Shown here one piece after another: positions 1-7,685 of a DNA stretch of 64,000 nucleotides; the stretch's first letter is position 1; each line of letters starts with the position of its first letter. The notes beneath the pieces were generated by a model. That model was not told the origin of the DNA. It was given only the letters and a program-made list of their open reading frames with translations, and ran no database searches. The stretch is from the NCBI GenBank assembly GCA_036987155.1, contig BTXY01000001.1:169144-233143 (forward strand), given 5' to 3'. The DNA is from Microsyncoccus archaeolyticus. GTDB taxonomy: Bacteria; Patescibacteriota; Minisyncoccia; Minisyncoccales; Minisyncoccaceae. A program made the translations under genes and the position numbers.

Positions 1-255
1 CTTTTCTAAAGCAGAAAACAAAACATAAAGACCCCAAACATAGACAATAGCGTCCAAAAAAGCCCAAATAAAAGTTGTTTTATCTGGAATTTGAATACCA
101 ATAAAAGGAATTATAAGAACAACAAAAATACTTAAAAATCCAACATAAAAAGCATATAATTTTGGCTTAGGCGTTTTTTTTAAAACAATCTTATCTCCTA
201 AAGAAGCTATGGCAAAAAATAAATAACCTAAAATTGAAACTATTAGCCACATCAT
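1..255 (-). CDS. EamA/DMT-type membrane protein, N-terminal part (cut by window edge)
   Basis: Open frame of 85 codons running off the left edge. It starts MMWLIVSILGYLFFAIASLG and shows two or three hydrophobic helices separated by a short basic segment (LKKTPKPKLY), as in the first helices of EamA-like drug/metabolite transporters. The start overlaps the stop of the upstream glycosyltransferase gene by 4 nt (ATGA), so it is the last visible member of the nrdD operon. Family assignment rests on topology and the N-terminal pattern only; substrate unknown. Confidence 0.55.
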   Translation of the reverse strand, partial: MMWLIVSILGYLFFAIASLGDKIVLKKTPKPKLYAFYVGFLSIFVVLIIPFIGIQIPDKTTFIWAFLDAIVYVWGLYVLFSALEK

Positions 256-1541
256 TTTTCTATAATCTCTTTAATTTTTAATACGCCCATTTGTTCTCCC
301 TCAATAAACCCTTCTATTGCGATTTCAGCTAATTGACCGTCTTTTAACAAATCAAATAACCAATCTTTAATTGAATTAACATTTTCTTGCTCAATCCCAA
401 ATCCGTTTCTTAAAAGCCAATACCTATTAAACTCTTCTTGAGAACCAATTGTTGGAGCAATTATAATCGGCAATCCCAATGCAGAATAAAAAGAAAGTTC
501 ACTTGGTTTGGTCCACAATATGTCCACCTTTCTTAAAGCACTATTAAAAGCATCGAAATATTTCTCAAAATTATTTTGATAAATAATTTCTATTAATTTT
601 GTGTCTTTAACAAATTCACTTATTTTTAACTTCCTAATTTCTTCTTCAAAATATTCTTTAATTTTTATTTTTGTTCCAGCAACTAAAATTATTTTTATTT
701 CTTTATTAACAATACTATCTCTTAATTGTTTTATAACTTCTATACCTATTTCTTTTTGTGCGCCTGCTCCTCCAACAGCAAACATAATAGTTAATGGTCT
801 ACCAGAACTATCAGGTAATTCTCCTAATTTTTCTTTTATTAAGCCTTTATAATGTCTTCTATAGCTCCCTAAAGGATCTAAATTAATAAGTCTTTTCTTA
901 AGATCTTCTTTAAGTATTTCTTTTTTCTTGCCAATATTTTCCATTGGCAAAGGATATCCTGTTAAAAATATGTTTTCTTTTTTAACGCCGTATAATCTCA
1001 ACCTATCAACCACTCGTTTATTGGGTGCAAAATATTTAATTTTACTTATCTTTGGTTTTAATGGAGCCCAACTTCTTGAAATATCTGCATCACAAACAAC
1101 ACAATAAACATTTCCAGAATATTTTAATTCTTCTGCCATAAAAGCAGGCGTAAAAAAAGTAGAGACAAAAGGCCTCTTGTCTTTTGTTGAAAGTTTTTTA
1201 ATTAAATGCTTACCCCAGCCATTTTTAAAAAGAGAATATGTGCTTCTATGATTGAAACCACAAGCTGATTCGTCTTTTTTAGGGTAAAATTCATTTATTT
1301 TCTGGGTTTTATCAAACAAAGAAAAAATAAGTTCTCCTATTATCGGGACTTTTTTAAATCTAGAAACAGATTCATAAAATTTTCTTGAGCTTTCCCAAAT
1401 CGCCCTATCTCCCTGAGGGATTCCCTTATAATCATTGGCATTAATAATTTTTTTTCTTATTGCTAAATCTCTGAGAGCATACGCTGTTCTCTGATGCCCA
1501 TAGCCCATATTAATTGATATGACCCATGCTTTTTTAGTCAT
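252..1541 (-). CDS. GT-B glycosyltransferase, MurG/MGDG-synthase-like
   Basis: Protein of 429 residues. Near the N-terminus it has a glycine-rich nucleotide-sugar loop (GYGHQ, residues 13-17), like the GxGH loop of MurG and diacylglycerol glucosyltransferases. Near residue 250 is AVGGAGAQ, and the C-terminal third has the donor-binding pattern KPSELSFYSALGLPIIIAP followed by SQEEFN. A member of the GT28/MGDG-synthase group is therefore likely, acting at the inner membrane face on a lipid or cell-wall acceptor; the acceptor cannot be told. An upstream in-frame TTG (1556) would add five residues, but the ATG at 1541 is preferred. It follows comEC with a 17-nt gap. Confidence 0.7.
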   Translation of the reverse strand: MTKKAWVISINMGYGHQRTAYALRDLAIRKKIINANDYKGIPQGDRAIWESSRKFYESVSRFKKVPIIGELIFSLFDKTQKINEFYPKKDESACGFNHRSTYSLFKNGWGKHLIKKLSTKDKRPFVSTFFTPAFMAEELKYSGNVYCVVCDADISRSWAPLKPKISKIKYFAPNKRVVDRLRLYGVKKENIFLTGYPLPMENIGKKKEILKEDLKKRLINLDPLGSYRRHYKGLIKEKLGELPDSSGRPLTIMFAVGGAGAQKEIGIEVIKQLRDSIVNKEIKIILVAGTKIKIKEYFEEEIRKLKISEFVKDTKLIEIIYQNNFEKYFDAFNSALRKVDILWTKPSELSFYSALGLPIIIAPTIGSQEEFNRYWLLRNGFGIEQENVNSIKDWLFDLLKDGQLAEIAIEGFIEGEQMGVLKIKEIIEK

Positions 1542-1558
1542 TAGATAATTATACAATA

Positions 1559-2980
1559 TTAAATAAAAAACTCCAAGTCTTTCTTCCTTTTTTGGAAAAG
1601 TATAAATAAAACTAAAGGAACATACAAAATAATAAAAACAAATACAGGAACTTCTATTTTAGCGAAAAACATCTTAGCTGATAGGTCTATTACAATAATT
1701 AAATAAGATAAAAACAAAGATAAAATCATTGATAAAACCCAGGAAGCAAAAGGAATTATTAGGCCAATCAATGGAAAAAGAATGCCTAAAATCATAATAA
1801 AAGGAAGAGTAGGAAAAATTAAAATGTTTGATATCAAAGAGACTAAAGAAAAATAACCAAAATTAAAAATAAGAATCGGCAAAACAAAAATTTGAGCTGA
1901 AATAGTCATTGCAAGCACTTCTCTTAATTCTTTTATCTTAATAAATTGAAACCAATAATTAAAAGCAGGACCTAAAACAATAATTCCCAATGTTGCAAAA
2001 AAAGATAATTGAAACCCTAAATCATACTTTAAAAGCAAGGGATTGTTTAAAAGAATAATAAATCCAGCTAGAAATAATATTCTTAAATTCGATGTATTTC
2101 TTCCTAAGAGCTGGGCTAAATATATTAAACCAATCATAAAACCCGATCTTAATGCTGAGGCTGGAGCACCAACAAAAACAACATAAAGAAAAATAAATAA
2201 TATTGAGACAATAAGGGCTTCTCTTCTCCACAAACCAATTAAAAATAATATTTCTAAAATAATTCCAGCGAATAAAACAATATGTGCACCAGATATTGCA
2301 ATAGCATGACTTAGTCCGCTTAAGCTAAGTTTTTGCTTTAAATCATCACTCATTTTCATTGTGTTACCTAATATTGTTGCTTCAATAATCGCTTCTTTGT
2401 CTAAAGTTAATTGCTTTTCGATTTCTAAAGCCATTTTCTTTTTGAATGACAATATTGAGCTCATAACAACTCCTCCTTTATCTTTGCCTATAATTTCAAT
2501 ATTAGGAAAAGACATGTAAGCAGTAATTTTATCCTTGAGCAAATATCCTTGATAATTAAAATTTTCTATTATCCCAGGTTTTTTCATTGTTCCTTTAATT
2601 CTCAACTCATCTCCATATTCATACTCTGGAAAAACATTAGACGAAATTAAAGCTCTACCACTGCTAGTACAAACCACTATTTTCTGTTTTTCATAATCAA
2701 CTTGAGGCTCCTTACAAACTATTCCAACAAAAGAAATCTGGGTATCAAAAATAAAAGTATTCTTTTCCGATAAAGAATAATAAAAATTAAAATATAAAAA
2801 AGATAACCCCAAAACAATAAAAGAAAAACCAATTAAATACCCTCTTTGAAAAAGTACTCCTATAAAACTAAAGCCGATAATTAAAAACAAAAAGGGCAAG
2901 AACCAAAAATTAAAAAAAGAGGCAATAAAAATGCCTCCAATAAAAATAATGCAAAATAAAAATAAATTATCGATCTCCAT
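1559..2980 (-). CDS. comEC: ComEC/Rec2-type DNA uptake channel lacking the nuclease-like domain
   Basis: Membrane protein of 473 residues. The N-terminal third has two to three helices followed by an OB-like soluble segment (DUF4131 region). The rest is the multi-helix Competence domain, with SLSGLSHAIAISGAHIVLF near residue 225 matching the conserved SGxH segment. ComEC normally imports single-stranded DNA across the inner membrane in natural transformation. Family members of 700-800 residues carry a C-terminal metallo-beta-lactamase domain; here the protein stops after the last helices with a short basic tail, so that domain is missing or encoded elsewhere. It shares one base (TAATG) with the rhomboid gene upstream, implying translational coupling. 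Confidence 0.85.
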   Translation of the reverse strand: MEIDNLFLFCIIFIGGIFIASFFNFWFLPFLFLIIGFSFIGVLFQRGYLIGFSFIVLGLSFLYFNFYYSLSEKNTFIFDTQISFVGIVCKEPQVDYEKQKIVVCTSSGRALISSNVFPEYEYGDELRIKGTMKKPGIIENFNYQGYLLKDKITAYMSFPNIEIIGKDKGGVVMSSILSFKKKMALEIEKQLTLDKEAIIEATILGNTMKMSDDLKQKLSLSGLSHAIAISGAHIVLFAGIILEILFLIGLWRREALIVSILFIFLYVVFVGAPASALRSGFMIGLIYLAQLLGRNTSNLRILFLAGFIILLNNPLLLKYDLGFQLSFFATLGIIVLGPAFNYWFQFIKIKELREVLAMTISAQIFVLPILIFNFGYFSLVSLISNILIFPTLPFIMILGILFPLIGLIIPFASWVLSMILSLFLSYLIIVIDLSAKMFFAKIEVPVFVFIILYVPLVLFILFQKRKKDLEFFI

Positions 2981-3582
2981 TATCTTTTTTTAAGTTTCCT
3001 GATTAATAAAATTCCTGCGATAAACCCTCCGACGTGAGCAGAATAAGCAACCATATCAGAAGATCCTAAAGATAATAGTTGAATTAAAAACCAGATAACA
3101 ATAAAAACAAAGGCAGGGACAGAAGCAATGGTCCAAAAAAATACAATTGGGACAATTGTTCTAATTTTATTTCTTGGAAACAAAACTAAATAGGCTCCCA
3201 AAATACCAGAAATTGCCCCAGAAGCTCCAATCAATAATCCTGTTTTTTCAACTATGGCGTATGTTAAAATAGAAAAAATTCCACAAAGAAAATAAAATAT
3301 TAGAAACTTTATACTTCCAATTCTTGCTTCAATATTTTTACCAAAAACCCACAAAAACAGCATGTTTCCCAAAAGATGGACAATATTGCCATGTAAAAAT
3401 AAAGAAGTAAAAATAGTATATATTTTTCCATTATATAGATCATTAAAAGAAAATGCGTAATTATTGAAATAGAATTCTGGACTAGAAAAAGAAACAAAAA
3501 AAGCATAAATATTAAAAGCAACCAAGATAATGGTTATAAAAGGAATCCCTCTTCTTGTGTTCTCGTCATACAAAGGAAGCAT
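2980..3582 (-). CDS. Rhomboid family intramembrane serine protease
   Basis: Protein of 200 residues with six predicted helices. The catalytic dyad is visible: serine in GASGAISG (about residue 121) and histidine in YSAHVGGF (about residue 183). The HGNIVHLLGNM segment near residue 65 matches the conserved HxxxN region of rhomboids. The enzyme cleaves transmembrane substrates inside the bilayer; the substrate is unknown. It lies in the nrdD-nrdG-rhomboid-comEC-glycosyltransferase operon, starting one base after the stop of nrdG, which suggests common transcription but not a shared pathway. Confidence 0.9.
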   Translation of the reverse strand: MLPLYDENTRRGIPFITIILVAFNIYAFFVSFSSPEFYFNNYAFSFNDLYNGKIYTIFTSLFLHGNIVHLLGNMLFLWVFGKNIEARIGSIKFLIFYFLCGIFSILTYAIVEKTGLLIGASGAISGILGAYLVLFPRNKIRTIVPIVFFWTIASVPAFVFIVIWFLIQLLSLGSSDMVAYSAHVGGFIAGILLIRKLKKR

Positions 3583-3583
3583 A

Positions 3584-4282
3584 TTATCTAATTTTTATAG
3601 CTTCAAACAAGGAAGAAATTATCTTAATTATTTCTTTTAATTCCTCTTCTGGAAAAGGTTTTAATTTACTAAACTCAGGATTAATTGTTTCTTTTTCATT
3701 ATGAAATGTTTGTAAAAAATATTTCTTAGCTTTTCCAATATCATTTGCCATTTCAATAATACTTTCTTTAGTGTGAATTTTAGGAACAATAGTTGTTCTG
3801 AATTCATAATCAATACCTGAATTTTTAATTAATTCTATGCTTTCTTTTATTCTTGAAATATCAATATTAACTCCAGTAGCCAAAGAATAATCTTTAAAAC
3901 AAGACTTTATATCCATTGCAATATAATCAATTAACTTTTCATCAATTAATTCTTTGAGCTTATCTGAACAATAACCATTAGTGTCAAGTTTAATTAAATA
4001 TCCTAAATCTTTTATTCTTTTTATAAATTGATTGATGTCAGGATTTATGGTCGGTTCTCCGCCACAAAGAACGCAAGCATCAATCATTCCTTTTCTTTCT
4101 TTTAAAAAAGAAAAAAATTCTTCTTGTTTAATCTCCGGCTGTTTTTCTATTTCTTCTTTTAAAACTAATTCTTTTGAATAACAAAAAGGGCATTTAAAAT
4201 TACACCCTGATAAAAATACAGTGCAAGCTATTTTCCCTGGATAATCAACTAAAGTAACTTTTTGAAGGCCTCCAATTTTCAT
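3584..4282 (-). CDS. nrdG: Anaerobic ribonucleotide reductase activating enzyme (radical SAM)
   Basis: Protein of 232 residues with the radical-SAM cysteine triad C27, C31 and C34 (GCNFKCPFC) and a GGEP motif (CGGEPTINP) typical of the SAM-binding region. NrdG cleaves S-adenosylmethionine to place a glycyl radical on NrdD, so that class III reductase can make deoxynucleotides without oxygen. It is translationally coupled (TAATG) to the 92-aa glycyl-radical-tail protein upstream and sits one gene from nrdD. It is longer than E. coli NrdG (154 aa) and closer in build to the longer activases found with archaeal-type NrdD. Confidence 0.92.
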   Translation of the reverse strand: MKIGGLQKVTLVDYPGKIACTVFLSGCNFKCPFCYSKELVLKEEIEKQPEIKQEEFFSFLKERKGMIDACVLCGGEPTINPDINQFIKRIKDLGYLIKLDTNGYCSDKLKELIDEKLIDYIAMDIKSCFKDYSLATGVNIDISRIKESIELIKNSGIDYEFRTTIVPKIHTKESIIEMANDIGKAKKYFLQTFHNEKETINPEFSKLKPFPEEELKEIIKIISSLFEAIKIR

Positions 4283-4560
4283 TAATTAATTTTGAAATCC
4301 TTTCTGTCTTTAAATTCTTGTTGTTTTCCTTCGTTCCATTGCTGTACTGGTCTTAAATAGCCAACCACTCTTGAATAGACCTCTGTTTTCTGAAAATTAT
4401 TTAATCCTCTGTTTAAATTAAAACAATCTGAACATTTAAAGATTTCTTGAAAATTCCCGTTTCCTAAATCATATTTTAAAAAATGACCATTTAACAGCTC
4501 TCCTTTGCTGTTGATTTGTATTTCTTTGCCACAATCATAACAAAAAAATTGTTGAGTCAT
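4282..4560 (-). CDS. Stand-alone glycyl-radical-domain protein related to the NrdD tail (candidate spare domain)
   Basis: A 92-residue protein in two parts. Residues 1-46 carry two CxxC pairs (C7/C10 and C43/C46), a probable zinc ribbon. Residues 60-90 are almost identical to the NrdD C-terminus, including the glycyl-radical motif RVVGYLRP with Gly67 in the place of NrdD Gly675. It is the middle gene of nrdD-this-nrdG, one base after the nrdD stop and overlapping nrdG by one base. By analogy with GrcA (YfiD), which replaces the oxygen-cleaved radical domain of pyruvate formate-lyase, it may repair or replace the NrdD radical domain; that role is inference. It could instead be a leftover of a partial nrdD duplication, but the frame is intact and coupled on both sides. 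Confidence 0.75.
   Translation of the reverse strand: MTQQFFCYDCGKEIQINSKGELLNGHFLKYDLGNGNFQEIFKCSDCFNLNRGLNNFQKTEVYSRVVGYLRPVQQWNEGKQQEFKDRKDFKIN
4301..4380 (-). repeat. 80-bp perfect direct repeat, copy in the 92-aa gene
   Basis: Bases 4301-4380 and 4602-4681 are identical over 80 bp with an offset of 301. Both copies encode the glycyl-radical segment (EVYSRVVGYLRP onward) in frame. The lack of any silent difference points to recent duplication or continuing gene conversion. Confidence 0.97.
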
Positions 4561-4561
4561 A

Positions 4562-6685
4562 TTATTTTTTAGAAAACATTGATGATTTGACCTTGAATTC
4601 TTTTCTGTCTTTAAATTCTTGTTGTTTTCCTTCGTTCCATTGCTGTACTGGTCTTAAATAGCCAACCACTCTTGAATAGACTTCACAAGGCTGTTCAATT
4701 ATACACTTAGGACAAGTAAAATGCTTACCTGCAATATATCCATGACTAGGACAAATTGAAAAAGTAGGAGTAATTGTAATATATGGCAAACGATTATTTT
4801 CAAAAGATTTTTTAATTAATGATTTTACTGTTTCAATGTCTGATAATTCTTCTCCAATAAATATATGCTCAACTGTTCCGCCAGTATATTTACATTGCAG
4901 ATCGTCTTGAAGTTTTAATTCTTCAAAAATATCATCCGTATAATTAACCGGCAATTGAGTTGAATTAGTATAATAAGGAATCTTCTTTGTTCCAGAAGTA
5001 ACAATCTCTGGATAAAGCTTTCTATCTTTTTGAGCTAACCTATAAGAAGTTGATTCGGCTGGAGTAGCTTCTAAATTATAAATATTGCCTGTTTCCTTTT
5101 GGTATCCGACTAATTTTTCTCTCATAAAATCCATTACTTCTAGAGCAAACTGTCTTCCTTTTTTAGAACCAATATCTTCTCCTATAAAATTAAGCAAAGC
5201 TTCATTCATTCCCGAAATTCCAATAGTAGAAAAATGATTAGCAAAATATTGTCCTTTTGCTTTTTTAACACCTGCTAAATAATATTTAGAATAAGGATAC
5301 AGTCCTTTTCCAGTATATTCTTCAATGGTTTTTCTCTTAATTTCAAGACTTTCTTTAGCAATATCCATTATAGACCCTAATCTTTCTAAAAATTCTTTTT
5401 TTGTTTTAGATAAATATCCGATTCTAGGAAGATTAACTGTTACTACTCCAATACTACCAGTCAAAGATCCTGATCCAAATAATCCGCCTCCTCCCCTGTT
5501 GGCTAATTCACTTAAATCAAGTCTCAAACGACAACACATTGAACGAACATCTTCTGGCTTCATGTCTGAATTCAAATAATTAGCAAAATAGTTTATTCCA
5601 TATTTTGCTGATGCTTCAAAAAGCCCATCTAATGCTGGGTCTTCCCAAGGAAAATCAGGCGTAATGTTTATTGTTGGTATTGGAAAAGAAAATGGTCTTC
5701 CGCTTTTATCGCCTTTGATCATTGCAGAATAAAATGCTTTGACTAGCATCTTCATTTCTTCTTCAAATTCTCCATAAGTTTCTTTTTGAGGTATTCCTCC
5801 AATTATTACTGGTTGGTTTGCAAAAACAGCTGACGGCTTTAAATCTAATGTTACATTCGTAAAAGGACACTGAAATCCAACCCTTGTTGGAACTGCCATG
5901 TTGTATAAAAATTCTTGAATTGCTTGCTCAACCTGAGCATAACTTAAGTTGTCATAACGAATAAAAGGAGCTAGAAGAGTATCAAAATTAGAAAAAGAAA
6001 CTGCTCCTGCTGCTTCTCCTTGAAGAGTATACATAAAATTAACCACTTGACCCAAAGCAGATCTAAAATGTTTAGGGGGGAATGATTCAATTTTTCCATT
6101 TACTCCTCCAAAACCCCTAGAGATTAAATCATACAAGTCCCAACCAACACAATAACATGCTAATGTGTCTAAATTATGCAAATGAACATCTCCAGATTCA
6201 TTTGCTTCTCTAACTTCTTTAGGGTAAATTTTATTCAACCAATACTTTTTAACAATATACGACACTCCATAGTGATTTAAACCTTGCAAAGAAAAGGTCA
6301 TGTTGGAATTTTCTTGAACCTCCCAGTCGAGTTTGTCTAAATAATCATCAACTCTGTCCACGGCCTCTTCACTTATCTCTTCTGCTTCTCTAATTCTTCT
6401 TCTTTGTTCTCTGTAAAGTATAAAAGCTTTAGCTGCAATTGCTTCTCCTTCTAAAATTAGCACTTCTTCAACAATGTCTTGAATCTGCTCAACGTTTGGA
6501 ATCTCACCAGACTTGAATCTTCGGTTTAAAATTTGAACAATTTTATCAGAAATCTTTTTTGTTTTCTTTCCGTTGCCTTGTTTGGTAGCAGTAATAGCTT
6601 TGAAAACCGCATTTGTAATTTTTTCTTGACTAAAATCTACAATGTCGCCATTTCTTTTTTTAATTTTGAGAATTTTATTTTCCAT
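4562..6685 (-). CDS. nrdD: Anaerobic (class III) ribonucleoside-triphosphate reductase
   Basis: Protein of 707 residues. An ATP-cone domain fills residues 1-95 (ILKIKKRNGDIVDFSQEKI). The ten-stranded barrel core follows, with active-site cysteine in FQCPFTNVTLD. The tail has a zinc site (CPSHG and FTCPKC) and then the glycyl-radical motif RVVGYLRP with Gly675. The enzyme reduces ribonucleotides anaerobically and needs NrdG. It heads the operon; its ATG lies 7 nt below a TAGAAT -10 box, so the mRNA should be leaderless. Residues around the radical site are encoded by DNA identical over 80 bp to the next gene. Confidence 0.97.
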   Translation of the reverse strand: MENKILKIKKRNGDIVDFSQEKITNAVFKAITATKQGNGKKTKKISDKIVQILNRRFKSGEIPNVEQIQDIVEEVLILEGEAIAAKAFILYREQRRRIREAEEISEEAVDRVDDYLDKLDWEVQENSNMTFSLQGLNHYGVSYIVKKYWLNKIYPKEVREANESGDVHLHNLDTLACYCVGWDLYDLISRGFGGVNGKIESFPPKHFRSALGQVVNFMYTLQGEAAGAVSFSNFDTLLAPFIRYDNLSYAQVEQAIQEFLYNMAVPTRVGFQCPFTNVTLDLKPSAVFANQPVIIGGIPQKETYGEFEEEMKMLVKAFYSAMIKGDKSGRPFSFPIPTINITPDFPWEDPALDGLFEASAKYGINYFANYLNSDMKPEDVRSMCCRLRLDLSELANRGGGGLFGSGSLTGSIGVVTVNLPRIGYLSKTKKEFLERLGSIMDIAKESLEIKRKTIEEYTGKGLYPYSKYYLAGVKKAKGQYFANHFSTIGISGMNEALLNFIGEDIGSKKGRQFALEVMDFMREKLVGYQKETGNIYNLEATPAESTSYRLAQKDRKLYPEIVTSGTKKIPYYTNSTQLPVNYTDDIFEELKLQDDLQCKYTGGTVEHIFIGEELSDIETVKSLIKKSFENNRLPYITITPTFSICPSHGYIAGKHFTCPKCIIEQPCEVYSRVVGYLRPVQQWNEGKQQEFKDRKEFKVKSSMFSKK
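4602..4681 (-). repeat. nrdD: 80-bp perfect direct repeat, copy in nrdD
   Basis: Partner of the repeat at 4301-4380; it encodes the glycyl-radical loop of NrdD. The bases on both sides of the 80-bp block diverge at once, so the block ends sharply. Confidence 0.97.
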
Positions 6686-6691
6686 ACAACA

Positions 6692-6720
6692 ATTCTAAAC
6701 CCCGACAAAATTATTGTCAA
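6692..6720 (-). promoter_or_regulatory. nrdD operon promoter, leaderless type
   Basis: TTGACA (6720-6715), a 17-nt spacer, then TAGAAT (6697-6692). Only 6 nt separate the -10 box from the nrdD ATG, so transcription should begin at the A of the start codon. The -35 box lies in a 7+7 bp inverted repeat (6714-6729). Confidence 0.75.
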
Positions 6721-6722
6721 CT

Positions 6723-6750
6723 TTGACAAATGTTTCAAAGATTGTATTAT
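6723..6750 (+). promoter_or_regulatory. Possible antisense promoter reading into the ftsZ 3' end
   Basis: TTGACA (6723-6728), 16 nt, TATTAT (6745-6750) on the plus strand, back to back with the nrdD promoter. No plus-strand gene follows, so a product would be antisense to ftsZ. In AT-rich DNA a chance match is possible. Confidence 0.3.
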
Positions 6751-7685
6751 TGGCTTTTTTCTGGGCTAGTCGCAATAATTGTTAGCCTAATTTCATCTTT
6801 AGACAGATTTTTATCGAATGAAGCACCAAAAACCACTTTTGCAGACGGCGAAGTTCTCTTTTTGAGTGCTTCTGCGATTTTTTTAACCTCAGATAAGTAA
6901 AAATTATTGCTTCCAGATGCAATATTAAACAAAATACTCCTTGATTTCTCAAGAGGAAAATCAGTTAAGGGAGAAAATAGGGCATTATCAAGCGCTTTCA
7001 TTACTCTGTCGTTACCTTTTGCTTTTCCAATACCGAAAAAGGCTGATCCACCACTCTTTAGAATCTCTTTTATATCAGCAAAATCAAGATTAAGTATTCC
7101 TGGACTGGAAATTACATGAGAAATACTTTCAACTGCTTCTTTTAAAAGCTCATCGCACTTTTCAAAAGCAAATTCTACTGAAGATTTTGGAGGAATTAAC
7201 TTAATTAATTTGTCGTTAGGGATGATAACAAGCGTGTTTATATTTCTTTCTATCTCTTCTAAACTATTTAAAGCAATTTTTTTTCTTTTCTTACCTTCAA
7301 AAAAGAATGGTAAAGTAGCTATACCTATTGTTAAAATATTTAAATTCTTGGCTGCTTCTGAAACAATTGGCATTGCTCCGGAACCAGTACCACCCCCCAA
7401 TCCTGCTGTTAAAAAAACAATGTCTGCTGTTTTTAAAACATCTTCTATTTCTTTAATGCTCTCTTTGGCAGAGAGTTTTCCTATTTCAGGCTTCATTCCT
7501 GCGCCCAATCCTCTTGTTATCTTATCTCCAATTCTTATTTTCAAATGCGCTTTCTTTTTAGTTAAGTCTTGCGCATCTGTATTCATGCTAATTAATTCAA
7601 CATTTTTAATATTTGAATCAAATAGCCTTGAAACAGTATTGCATCCTGCTCCGCCAATACCAATAACTTTTATTTTCGTATTCAT
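6747..7685 (-). CDS. ftsZ: Cell division GTPase FtsZ, short form
   Basis: Protein of 312 residues with tubulin-family signatures: GIGGAGCNTV (residues 7-16), the GTP-binding loop GLGGGTGSGAMP (about 95-106) and the T7 catalytic loop NLDFADIKEIL (about 200). FtsZ polymerizes into the division ring. Typical FtsZ is 350-400 residues; this one ends right after the core domain (IATSPEKSQ) and has no linker or conserved C-terminal peptide, the usual binding site for FtsA. It directly follows ftsA with no gap between stop and start. Its stop lies about 60 bp above the nrdD start. Confidence 0.95.
   Translation of the reverse strand: MNTKIKVIGIGGAGCNTVSRLFDSNIKNVELISMNTDAQDLTKKKAHLKIRIGDKITRGLGAGMKPEIGKLSAKESIKEIEDVLKTADIVFLTAGLGGGTGSGAMPIVSEAAKNLNILTIGIATLPFFFEGKKRKKIALNSLEEIERNINTLVIIPNDKLIKLIPPKSSVEFAFEKCDELLKEAVESISHVISSPGILNLDFADIKEILKSGGSAFFGIGKAKGNDRVMKALDNALFSPLTDFPLEKSRSILFNIASGSNNFYLSEVKKIAEALKKRTSPSAKVVFGASFDKNLSKDEIRLTIIATSPEKSQ

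Noticed and set aside
601..852. Plus-strand open frame of 83 codons opposite the glycosyltransferase gene
   Set aside because: It is one of many antisense shadow frames; no promoter, ribosome site or recognisable protein, and the minus-strand gene fully explains the region.
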